Origin: Leptodontidium sp. MPI-SDFR-AT-0119
Taxonomy: Eukaryota > Ascomycota > Leotiomycetes > Helotiales > Leptodontidiaceae
Direction: 5' to 3'
Assembly (NCBI GenBank): GCA_020726505.1
Contig: JAHLEZ010000019.1
Location: 124,001 to 188,000 of the forward strand
DNA: 64,000 bases
Shown here: one piece after another, positions 46,684 to 57,900 of the stretch
How the letters are laid out: each line of letters begins with the position of its first letter
How positions within the stretch are numbered: position 1 is the first letter of the stretch
Notes under the pieces: model-generated
What the model saw: the letters and a program-made list of their open reading frames with translations, nothing else
Told to the model about the DNA's origin: nothing
The model's database searches: none
Translations under genes and position numbers: made by a program

Positions 46684-49600
46684 ATGTTCCAAGTAAGCAA
46701 TTCCCAAAACTATGACAGCCTTGGGATCCAAAATCTGACATCCTCATAGCGACTCAAAGGCGCCATAGACTCCCGCATTGCTGAAGAACAAGCTCGTGCC
46801 AAAGCAGCTCCTCCTGTATCGAGATCCGCTTCGACAGCTAGACGTTCAGCTTCAAGGACCGAATCTCCCGCCTCGAAGCCTAGACGACCGCGGCCGAAAG
46901 ACAATGAAGGATCAACTGCGCGAGGACCAGACCCTTCGGAATTCGAGAACGCCTTTGTGATAGAAGACGAGTCCGAGGGACCGTCGAGGGTTGGGACACC
47001 TGCAAATGTGGACGAGAAGACGCCTCAGCCTGCAGACAACATGACGCCCCCTACGAGCGTGTCAGGCGAAGGGGGAGAGAAAGCAGGGGAATTTTCTGCT
47101 GATGCACCAGCAGCCCCAGCACCCGTTGAGCTACCCGCAGATGTGCGGACAAAGTTACGGAAGCTTGAGAAAATGGAATCAAGATATGCAGGCAAGATTT
47201 GATGGCCTCTGGTGAGTGCTGCGCTGACCATCTATCTAGATCTCCTGCGGTCCTACCGAATAGCACATGCTCGAGCAGTGTCAATAGAGCCATTCGAGAA
47301 GGCATTGAAGGAACATACCCCTCTTGCGACAATTGCCGACCCAGATGCGCTGGTGGAATACTTGAATCAACTCAATTTGAAAGGGGATATGGTTATGGAC
47401 GAGTTCAAGCGTGTTTCTGCCGATCGAGACGAGTACAAGAAGAAGTTCGAGCAATCCGAAAAGGAGGCATCTGCCGCCAAAGAAGAACTTGCGACTCTCA
47501 AAAGTTCCCCTGGTGCAAGTGCTGAAGCCCAGACCGAGAAGGCCGACACTGCAAGCATTGACACACCTACTGCTTCGGTCAAATCACCAGCTTCATCTGT
47601 CATGAGAATATTCTCTCCAAAGCAAAAGCCTGAGACCACCGATAACAAGGATGTTAGCGAGGAGTTCTTTTCATACGATGATGAGGTACCGAAGCTACAA
47701 ACCGAGGTCAAGGAGAAGACTGCAGAGGTTGAAGAACTCAAATCCAAAGTATCTTCTCTAGAGAAGGATCTGGCTACGGCTCAGGAGTCAAGTTCTGGCT
47801 TAGTGAGTGATCTTGAGAAGGCGACAAGGGAACTCAATGCATCAAAAGAATTTGTTACTGAAGGCGAAAGTCGCAAAGGGAAGATCGAAGCCCAAACAGA
47901 AGAAATTCGGGGCCTGAAGGAGAAGTTGCAGACGACGGAAACCCAACTTGCAGCTCTTGAAGTCGATTTGGCGAAGCTGAAGAATGCCGCAGAAGAAAAG
48001 ATCGCAACTCTAGAGACCGACCTGGCCAATCAGAAGGAGGTCTCCATGAAGGACCTGAAATCCGAGACCGAAGCACGCAAAGAAGCAGAAACCCTCCGTG
48101 AGAAGGTGGATGCGCAAATCAAGGATCTAGAGGCCGCCAAAGTCATCGATATTAAACGGATTGAGCAGCTTTCAGAGGAAATCAAAGCCTTGAACAAGCA
48201 AGTCGAGGAGGCTGCAAGTCATGAAGCAGAAGAGCCAGCAAAGCCTGCTCCAACATCAACTGCAGAAGCCCTTGCTACAGGAGCCGCAGCCACAGGAGCA
48301 GCGAAGAAAAAGAATAAGAAAAAGAAGAAGGGCGGCAATGCGGCAGCTTCGACTTCAAAGGAGGAGTCGCCTGAGAAGGGACCGGACTCAGTACCATCGA
48401 CTCCAATCGCCACCGATTTGCAAGCTGAGGTAGATAGGTTGAAGGCAGAGGTCGCAGATCGGGACTCACAAATCGCAAAACTACGGAGTAAGCGGAAAAC
48501 TGAGGAAGACCTGCGCGAAGAGCTCGAAAACATGCAAGATAATTTCCTCAACATCGGCCAAGAGCATGTGGAGGCTAAGGAGCTGATTAAGACTCTACGA
48601 AAAGAGAAGAAAGATCTAGAAGACAAGATTGCCAACTTGGAGACGGAGATTGAGACGTACAAGACTCAATCCAAAGTTTCAGAAAAGGCAGAAGCAGATT
48701 TGAAATCCTTGACGGCGGAATATGAAGATTTGAAATCGAAGTCGGCAACGCTTCAGACAGATCTTGGAGCTGCCCAGCAATTGGCCACATCGAGATACAG
48801 AGATTTGACCGATCTTCGTGATGTGCTGCAAAAGGCTCAACCTGAGCTGAAGTCCCTTCGCACCGAGAATGCAACTCTGAAGGCGACCAAGGATGAGTTG
48901 GCCACTAAGACGTCGGATCTGAGGCGTCTGGAGGCCAGGGAAAGGGATCTCAAATCGGATATTAATAGTTTCAAGAAGCAGGCTACAGACAGCCAGAACG
49001 AAATCCGGACGTTGAACGAGAAAGTTACGCAGGAGACGAATGCTCGACTACGAGCAGAGGACCAAAACCGTGTTGCCCAGCGTGATATGAGAAGGGCTGA
49101 AGCAGAAAAAATCCAGCTTGCAGCTTCCGGAGAGAAGGCGTCAACTGAACTTGCTAAAGTCCAAGAAGAGGCTGGAAAGCTGAGGACTAGAGTTCGTGAC
49201 TTGGAAGAGCAAGTATCGAAACTCAGTAGTGAGTCTAAGGGTCTTCGGGAAGAAGTCGAGCTCCGCGGATCTCAATACAATAACGCACAAGGACTTCTGG
49301 GAAGCATGCGTGATCAAGCCGGCGAGATGGCTATGCAGCTCAAGGAAGCCAAGGAGCAGACTGAGTCACTCGAAGAGGAGTTAGCTGAAGTCCAACGTCT
49401 TCTGAGCGAACGTACTAGAGAAGGCGAGACGATGCGACGACTTCTGGCCGATGTCGACGATCGAGCAGACGCAAAAGTCCGAGATATGCGAGAACGCATG
49501 GAAGCTGCCATTGAGGAGCGAGATCGTGCAGAAGATGAAGCTAGCACTAATGGTAGACGCAGGGCGCGAGAAGTTGACGAACTCAAAGGACGAATCCGAG

Positions 49601-50220
49601 ATTTCGAGCGTGATCTGAAGCGAGCCAACGACGAAAAGGGAGAGCTGGAACACGCCGAAAAGGAATGGAAGCGCAAACGCGATGAGCTCGAAGCCGTCGC
49701 TGAGAACGCGAGCAAAGACGCAGGAGAAATCCGCTCTGCCATGACCGAACTCCGCGAAGCCCTCGATGGCAGCGAAAAGCAAGCTCGCGATGCAGAGAAG
49801 CAGCGTGCTGATCTCCGCCGCATTCTCGATGAAGCGAACCAAAGATACGAAAAGCTGCAGAAGGAGTTCAGAGCGCTGCAAGCCAAGTCAATCAAGATGA
49901 ACGAGACGAGCTCCCGGAGTTCCATTGATAGTGGGCGTTCGAATACGCCGGTTAATGGGTCTGCGCAAGCAGGGAAGATGGATTATGTGTATTTGAAGAC
50001 TATCCTGCTGCAATTTTTGGAGCAAAGGGATAAGAAACGGCAGGCGGACTTGGTAAAGACTGTCTTGGGGCAGTTGCTACATTTTGATAAGTACGTACCA
50101 CCACATCTCTCGGAACCTACACTTCCCTTCTCAATATTAATTGTGTATATTTGGGGATTTTGGTACTGACAACCCTCTAGAAAAGACCAAGAAAAATGGA
50201 TTGCAGCAATCTCCAAGTAA
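46684..50220 (+). CDS. IMH1: GRIP-domain golgin, Imh1-type
   Basis: The product has 1113 residues. Exons are 46684-46692, 46750-47191, 47240-50090 and 50181-50220. The first coding exon has only three codons, giving the family-typical start MFQRLKGAIDSRIAEE. Intron 2 (47192-47239) has a GC donor (AG|GCAAGA) and a CTAG acceptor; no GT donor keeps the frame. Residues 20-145 are low complexity; a conserved LLRSYRIAHARA block follows; then about 800 residues of heptad coiled coil, interrupted near residue 485 by a KKKNKKKKKG patch. The C-terminal GRIP domain begins YVYLKTILLQFLEQRDKKRQ and ends in QEKWIAAISK, encoded across the last intron. GRIP golgins bind Arl1-GTP on trans-Golgi membranes and tether endosome-derived vesicles. 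Confidence 0.92.
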
Positions 50221-52150
50221 GTAAGGAGATTCAGCTGGAATATAGTCAGGGGCGGATGGCATGGACGGAGTTCTCATGGTATCAGCGCTTATGCACCAAT
50301 TAGCGAGGGAGCGGGGATTGAAACGATAGAGCGAGGTCTTGTTGGGGGAAAGGGATCTTTGTATACTAAGCGGGTTGTACAATGGATTGGAAGTGGCGAG
50401 CTGCCTTCTTGGCTCTTTCGTGATCAATGTGATTTTTGAATCTGCATGGCATAATTTGAGATGGTATTATGCGGTTTCTTGCCAAGGGTATTCGTTTGAT
50501 GGGTTTAAGTGTTTTGGGAACAGGCCTGACGGTTTTGACAATTGACTTCGTTGAGCGCTCCTTGCTCACAACACGATATTGTAATTTAGAAGACCCATCA
50601 GGCAACCTGTTTTTACAGTGGCTCCAAAACTTCCCGTGTCGGTCCAGCGGGTCCACGCGGAACAAGGAGAGAAATACTTGGTGCACTTGCTGCGCTCGTA
50701 TTCATGCTTTGTGCTTCACTCACAACGGTTGCTACGGGAAAAGTGATTGTGTTGTGTTTAAATGTAGGTCATCTCGCTTAAGCCCCCTTTTTGTAAACAC
50801 TGTAAGCTTGTAACGCCACGAGTTTGAACAGCGACGACCATGAAAGTTATGCAACGTACATATTGTTTAGGCTAGCTAGCTTAGACCTCGTCATCATTAG
50901 ACCGGATTCATGTATCGATACTTTCCCAAGTTTCTCAAGGCATGTTACTGCACCAAGTTACTACCTCCAGCGGTACCTAAAAGGGGGGAAATAGATGTTG
51001 TGACGTGTGTGATCTTAACTCACCGTCTGGTCCCACTGTTATTTCTTATTCAATCCTCCCTCCAATTCTAGAGTTCAATCATAGGCGAGTCGCCAGTCTT
51101 ATTCAAGCCTACCATATGGTAGCTGAGCAGCAAGCTAAGGACCCGATTCACTGCAGCCTAAAACAGATGCTGTTTCAAGTCCGCACTATGAAGAGGTTAT
51201 AGTCCACACTCCAAGTGCTTGATCCTTGAGAAGTACTAGCACTTACATTGGCCTAAGAATTACAGACGCCAAATGTATCTCAAATGCGGTTGGCATATGC
51301 CTGCATGACTGTGAAACCTCGATACATTAAATTTTTGAGATCATTTCCACAATTGTGGTATGATGCTCTTGACTTGCTGTAACTATTTCTGCTCCGACCA
51401 TAGCAGTATTAGTTTCCATGAAGATATTAATGAAATTAATCTTTGGGTTCATAATGTATCAAAAGTTCATTTGCTTCTAAGATTGGACAGGTGTGGAATG
51501 ACTTCCTCTTCCCGTTGGTGAAGCAGTGATGTTTATCCTTGTCTTGCTTAAATCCTCTTGATCCAAATTTATTCCTTTCTTCTCCAGCACACTCCGTGGG
51601 CGACCATCACAAAGTCAGGTGAAGGTGAGCCGCGAAGATCTGCAAAGTGTCTCATCCTTGTGTCTGTATGGCTCTAGCCATCATTTGGTGATTCAGGCCA
51701 ATAACGAGCTTTCCAATATGCCACGTATATTAAAAGCAATCGAGATATTCATGAAGCTTCGCAAGATGAATCTGTGTAGCGTTTGCATCGAAATCAAGGT
51801 CAATAGTGAGCTTCTAAGCGGTATCTTGGCAAACTGAAATTAAAACAAATTAAAACAAATTACAACAGACACTATGGGTTTGCATTTATAGTTTCAGAAT
51901 GAGGAAGGTGGTATTCACTGCAGGCGCACTGAGTGTGTGTCGAGCGGTCTTATGACATAATTCACTTGGACGGCGCTACAGTAACTTGTTGACAGAATTA
52001 TATCTATGTCGAAGCTGTGTAACCCCTTTTTACTTCTCAAGCCCTAAGAAAGAACCGACCGCTAACCAGCCTCCGGAACGTCACCTTTTCAGCCAAAAAT
52101 ATTGTGACACGTCGTTTCTTACTTCTTTATCACCAATTTGCGGTCGCAGG
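50221..52150. other. Intergenic region, no gene seen
   Basis: The golgin 3' UTR is followed by 1.9 kb with no convincing frame. A short tandem of AAATTAAAAC units lies at about 51838-51865. The last 100 bases should hold the amidase promoter and leader. Confidence 0.5.
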
Positions 52151-53756
52151 ATGGACTTCAACAAATTGTACCCGCTCACTGCTACTCAGATTTTGGCTCT
52201 ATTCAAACAGAATACCATCACCGTTGAATACTATGCGCGCTCCCTCTTGCATCGTATTTATGAAAGAGATAGCGTTGTGAAAGCATGGATTCATCTCGGT
52301 ACCCTTTCACTTTTGTTTCTGTGGTAGGATGACGAGAACGTTCGCTGACTTCTATTAGATCCAGAGCTGGTGCTCAGTCAAGCTCGGGCACTGGACAAAA
52401 TTCCTCAAGATGAGAGAGGACCACTGCATGGCGTGGGAATAGCTATCAAAGATGTGATGAATACCAAAGGTGAGTTCTCCTTCGATTCAAAGCAAGGACA
52501 CTAGCTAAGATAGTCTTCTAGACATGCCAACTCAATTTGGGTCTCCCTTATACAAAGGAAATCATTCAGGCTTCGATTCATCAACTGTCTCTATTTTACG
52601 ACAGGCTGGCGCTCTCATTTTCGGTTTGTTTGCCGCATCTGTTCCGAGCCATTTTCTGACTTGGTGTCCTCAGGCAAAACAACTACGTCCGAATTCACAA
52701 TCACCAGCTTTGGCCCTGATACCACCAATCCGCATGATCCTAATCGCACCCCAGGTGGCTCTTCTGCTGGCTCCGCTGCAGCAGTTGCCGACTTCCAAGT
52801 ACCTCTCAGCTTCGGAACACAGACCGGTGGCAGCATCATCCGCCCAGCTTTCTTCACAGGAATCTTTGCCATGAAACCTACCTACAATGCTATCTCCCCT
52901 GAAGGCCAAAAGACTTGTACCGCGACAATCGATAGCTCCGGGTTCTTCGCTCGCAGTATGGAAGATTTGCAGCTACTTGCGGACGTGTTTACTCTGAAGG
53001 ACGACAGTCCACTCGAAGAAGTTCCGCTCAAAGAAGCTCGAGTCGCTTTAATGAAAACTCCTGTATGGCCACAGGGAGGACCTGGCACAATTGCTACGAT
53101 GGAGAAGGCCGCCAATATTCTGAGAAGCCGTGGCGTGAAGGTCGAAGGGGTTTCTTTTCCACCAGAGTATGGCGACGTTGATGCTTTGAAGCGTATGCAC
53201 AGCGTGGTGGCCAACAGTGATGCACAGGAGGCTTTTCTTAGGGAGTACCGTATGGACAAGACGAAATTGGCTCCAGAGATTCGTCATCTTGTTGAAAATC
53301 GATGCAACTACACCCGGAAAGAAAGGGTTCAAGCCACAGACAAGTATGCCAGCATGCGTACTATTTTCGACGATATTGCAGCAAAGTATTCTGCCATCAT
53401 TACACCAAGCGTGGTTGACGAGGCACCTCTCGGTCTGGGTGACTTTGGCAGTGCCGCTTTCAACTGGATCTGGACGGTAAGTTCTTTCCTACCACTGGCT
53501 GATGCTTCATTGCTGAGATTTCATCTAGGGTCTTCACATGCCTGTTGTCCACATTCCTGCGTTCGCCGGCGACCACGGAATGCCTGTTGGTATATCTGTT
53601 GTAGCAGGTAGATTCTGCGATCAGCATCTTCTGATGATCAGCAAAGTCCTCGGTGAGCCTCTGATGGCCGAAGGCGGTTGGAACCTGGAGCCCGTTTATT
53701 CTGTCCTGAGCACTATGAAGCTTGGCCCTAGTTTCGACATGAATTCTTCTCTTTAG
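52151..53756 (+). CDS. Amidase-signature family hydrolase
   Basis: The product has 463 residues. Exons are 52151-52298, 52359-52469, 52522-52623, 52674-53476 and 53529-53756. The Ser-cisSer-Lys triad is complete: Lys80 in GIAIKDV, cis-Ser150 in RTPGGSSAGSAAAV, and nucleophile Ser174 in GTQTGGSIIRPA. Spacing (70 and 24) matches FAAH and other family members. The N-terminus (LTATQILALFKQNTITVEYY) and C-terminus (GMPVGISVVAGRFCDQHLL) are also typical. Fungal members hydrolyse amides, nitrilase products or xenobiotics; the natural substrate cannot be told. There is no signal peptide, so it is probably cytosolic. At 463 residues it is shorter than many fungal amidases (about 550) but lacks no essential block. 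Confidence 0.92.
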
Positions 53757-54709
53757 CTGGTAACTTATCTCTGGGGTCATGGGCGATCTATTTGCAGTTT
53801 CCTGGAAATCGTTTCTTCGGCGAAATATTCCCCACCCCCCCTACAGCCTCACGGTGAGGATTTCTATGGTATGGCGGCAATGGTTTAATCAAAACTATTC
53901 AGAAGCGGAGATAAAACACAAGGGCCCTGCAAGAAGTTAGCCGTGTAATTAAAGGCAATGAAATTGCCTTCACAACGGGCTGGTATCGAAAATCTGTTGA
54001 ATGCCTCCCCAGCACACCCTTTGGACAAAAATTACCGGCTAAATTTATTCCCCCTTATCCATGGGGGTATGATTTATGTGAATCTTCAGTGTAATCTCGC
54101 TCCTCTGCACTGCAATGAGCCCTGAGCAAAGGGTCGAAGTTCCCTGAAGCGAAGATGCTTCCATTCCAAAGCTGCTTTGCAGAGTCTGCATTGTACGGTA
54201 CAGTACTTGTACTGTAAGCAAGCGGCCCTAGCAGCAGCACCTTGACTATCCAGGTGAAAACGGTGCCCATACAACAAAGTGGAGGCTGGAATTTGTCTTC
54301 ATCAGAAAGACAATATTGTACAATGCCGCCCCTTTACTCCAGCATGCCTGATCACTGCTTATTGGTTGATTTGAGCCTCATTGTGAGGGTCTAGAGTCCT
54401 GCCCAGCTACAAACCGCCGAGACAGCACACCTCGTCGTACCGGTGCTACAATGCACTGGATTTCTTACTGTGGCGTTTTGGCTGTTTCAAGCAAGCCACG
54501 AAGTGAGACTTGAGTGCTACGGCACGTTGTAGTCCTTATGGTTCGCCACCACCCCCAGACGGGCACCAGATAGCGGCAAATCAAATCATTCAAGTGAAGC
54601 AGAGGGTCTCGAAATCTTCTTGATATTTGGTAAGGGTACGGCGGGTGTTAACTAGAAATTATTAGGTAGTGAGAATATCAAAATTGCACTCTCCCAGACT
54701 CAAACGAGG
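53757..54709. other. Intergenic region between amidase and retrotransposon
   Basis: No gene is seen. GC and AT composition is ordinary, with one short palindromic GTAC-rich stretch near 54195-54215. The region ends at the target duplication of the LTR element. Confidence 0.5.
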
Positions 54710-54714
54710 ACAAC
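54710..54714. repeat. Target site duplication, left copy
   Basis: ACAAC directly precedes the left LTR and is repeated directly after the right LTR. Confidence 0.9.
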
Positions 54715-54900
54715 TGTCACGGAACGAGTGCAAGTACGTGGACAATTGCGACTTGGTTGAATTGATTGATTACAAGGAGAGAAGATATTCTTAAGGAAAT
54801 CTGTCTTTTATGTTCGTTTACGAGTTAGCTCGTGCGGCTGATACAAAGTTGTGAATAGCTTCATAAAAGTATGAAAGTCACCTGATTCGAGCCCTTGACA
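54715..54900 (-). repeat. 3' LTR
   Basis: The 186-base terminal repeat, downstream relative to the minus-strand genes. It is bounded by TG and CA and identical by eye to the copy at 60359-60544. Confidence 0.95.
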
Positions 54901-54921
54901 TGGTCCCCCTTTACTCCCTCC
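54901..54921 (-). other. Polypurine tract
   Basis: On the minus strand a purine-rich run including AAAGGGGGA lies directly against the 3' LTR, where plus-strand DNA synthesis is primed. It overlaps the last codons and stop of pol. Confidence 0.8.
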
Positions 54922-57900
54922 GTTCTACCCTTTGGTGCTCTCTTCTAGCTGTTTGGAGTTCCTTTTTTGTGGGTCTAGGCTTGTTTTTGTAGAGTCTATC
55001 GAACTCGATTATCGACGCTCTCGCGTTAATAACGTTAACAAGTGGTTCCCAAGTAGGGTCGTCGTAGCCTCTCCATTTGATGAGGTATTGGAAGCCTTGA
55101 CTTCTTGTTCTCTTCGAGTCTTGAATAGCTTCAATAGCCCATAGTGTTTCTCCACTCTCGTCGATAGTTATCGGCGGTGGTGGTGGGTTCTTCTGGCTTG
55201 GGAGCGGGTCGTTTGGTGCTGGCCGTAAAAGGTTGACGTGAAAGACATTATGGATTAAGGAGAGCTCGCTAGGGAGGTCGAGTTGGTAGGAGTGGGAGTT
55301 TGGGATTGCTGTGACGCGGTACGGGCCGAGGAACTTAGGGTTGAACTTATTTATCGGCCCTGTGAGTGCGATATTCCGTGTGCTCAAGAGTACCATATCT
55401 CCTACTTTGTAGGCCGGTGCTGGGGATCGGTTGCGGTTTGCGAATTGCTCTTGTGAAGCCTGTGCTGATAGCATATTCGTTCGTAGCAGGTCTGTAATTT
55501 CCCTCATTTTCTCGACGAAGTCGTTACCCTCTTGGTTACGGGCTTGCAACGCTTTCGATGCCGTGGTTGGTACTGGGCGTGGTGGGTCAAAGCTCATTCT
55601 AGGGTGGAATCCTGCGTTTGCAAAAAATGGTGATAATCCTGTGGACTCGCTGACGACGTTCCGTGCTGCAAATTCGGCTAGTGGGAGCCATTCGTCCCAG
55701 TCATCTTGGGCGAAATTAACGTACTGGCGTAGGTATTGCTCAAGGAAGGCGTTAGCTACTTCAGTTTGGCCGTCTGTTTCTTGGTGGTAGGCTGTCGATA
55801 GCTTAACGTCGATTCGTAGTCTGTGGCATACAGCTTTCCAGAACTCTGATATGAACAGAGAGTCTCGGTCAGATATAATTGAGTTAGGCAAGCCGTGTAA
55901 TTTCCACACGTCTCGGACGAATAACCTGCCTAGGTCGTACGCTCCCATTGAGGTGTTGCAGGGTGTAAAGTGTCGGTCTTTTGATAGTCTGTCGACTACA
56001 ACCATTATAGCGTTAAATCCCCTTGCCGTGGCTTTAATAGGGCCAATGAAATCGATAGAAAGGTCCTTCCAACGTTGTAGTGGAACAGGGAGTGGTTTCA
56101 AGGTTCCTTGGTACCGTAGTCGTGAAGTCTTGTTTCGTGCGCAGTGGAGGCAGTTACGAGTAAACTGGGAAACGTCGTAGCTTAGTCTCGGCCACCAGTA
56201 GGAGCGGGAAATCAGCTCGTAAAGCTTGTTTTTCCCAGGGTGTCCGGATTCGACGCTATCATGAGCTAGTTGTAAGAGGAACGTCCGTAAATCAACTGTG
56301 TCTGTCTGTAGTTCCGATGTTGTGGGCACGTAAATTCTGTCACGGAAGTATAGCCTTCCATCTGTAATACGACATTCAGATAGTGCTACCTCTTTCGAGT
56401 GTGGTGTGCCCATTGACTTCAGCATCTCGTCTCGTATCTTGTGGAACCAGGCGTCTTGCTGTAGTCCTTTGTCCAACAGTCTTGTGATTTCGTGGTCCGT
56501 AGGTTCTGGTTGGCTTGGCTCGAGGATCGAGGGGCATAACATGATCTCTTGGTCCCAGGACAGGTTCGCAAAGAGCTCGGACAGCTCTGGTTCAAGCTGT
56601 ATTTGTTCCTGTAGTTTCGGGTCTAGATTGTGGGGTTTAAGGAGTGATTTTTGACGTGCTTTCAGGCGGTCGTCGTCCTCGGTTTGGGGAAGGTCTTGAG
56701 AGCGTCGAGTAAGTGCGTCGGGCTTGCCGTTCTCTTTACCGGGGACTGCTTTGATAATGAAGTCAAATTGAGAGAGGAACTCGCTCCATCTAACTTGGCG
56801 TTGTGAGAGTTGTTTGGTGGTCATAAAATACCTCAGATTGGCGTGATCAGTAATTACTGTAATTGGGTAGGAAGTGCCTTGCAGCTCCGGTCTCCAGCTC
56901 TCGAAACAACGGACTATAGCTAGAAGCTCTTTATCGTATATTTCGTAGTTGCACTCTGCATGGTCGTATTTCTTCGACATAAACGCAACAGGGTGTAGTA
57001 CTCCTTCGCTATCGTATTGTGAGAGTATCCCTGAGGAGACGTAGTCGGAAGCATCACATTCCACTACCACTTCTCTTCCAGGATCGAAGTGACGTAGGAT
57101 TGGTGCTGAAACAAAGCATGATTTCAGGGTGTCAAACGCCTTCTGACAACTAGTCGACCAGTCGAATTTGGCTGATTTACGAGTAAGTGCGATTAACGGG
57201 CGTACAGTGCGTGAAAAGCCTTTGATGAAGCGCCTGTAGAAATTTGAGAAGCCTAGAAACGCCTGTAACTCTTTGACGTGGCTTGGTGCTTCCCAGCCGA
57301 CAATAGTATCGACTTTTGAGGGGTCCATCCTTACTCCGGTTGTTGAGATAATCATGCCTAGGTAGGTGACTTCTGTAGTCTCGAATTCACATTTCCTAAC
57401 GTCTAGTTGTAAACCTGCCTTCTCGAGGACTTCGAGTACGGATTTGACGTGCTTTCTGTGGGACTGTAGGTCGTCTGAGTAAATGAGAATGTCGTCAATG
57501 TAGGCTGTACAGAAGCGGTCGAGGAAGGGTCGTAAGACTTCGTTTATTCGGGCTTGGAACGTCGCGGGTGCGTTTGAGAGACCGAACGGCATTACGAGGC
57601 TCTCGAAGAGACCGTATCTTGTGTTGAACGCCGTCATCCATTCCTGGCCCTCCTTTACCCTTATTCGATTAAATGCTGATACGACGTCTAGTTTCGTGAA
57701 AAATCTGGCTTTGCTGAGTCGTGAGAGTGTCTCTTGAATTAATGGCAGTGGGTATCGGTTCTTGATTGTGATTGCGTTAAGGCCACGGTAGTCGACGCAA
57801 AATCGAAGTCCTCCTCCTGGTTTTCTAGCAAATAGTACTGGCGAGGCGGCTGGGGAGGTACTGGCGCGTATAAACCCCTTTTCGAGGTTCTCTTTTAGGA

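Noticed and set aside
49314..49925. A 203-codon minus-strand Ser/Arg-rich frame
   Set aside because: It is the complement of the golgin coiled-coil coding sequence; Ser/Arg richness is what antisense of Glu/Ala/Arg codons gives.
54185..54215. GTAC-rich palindromic stretch as a terminator or MITE end
   Set aside because: Short and imperfect, with no partner inverted repeat or target duplication found nearby.
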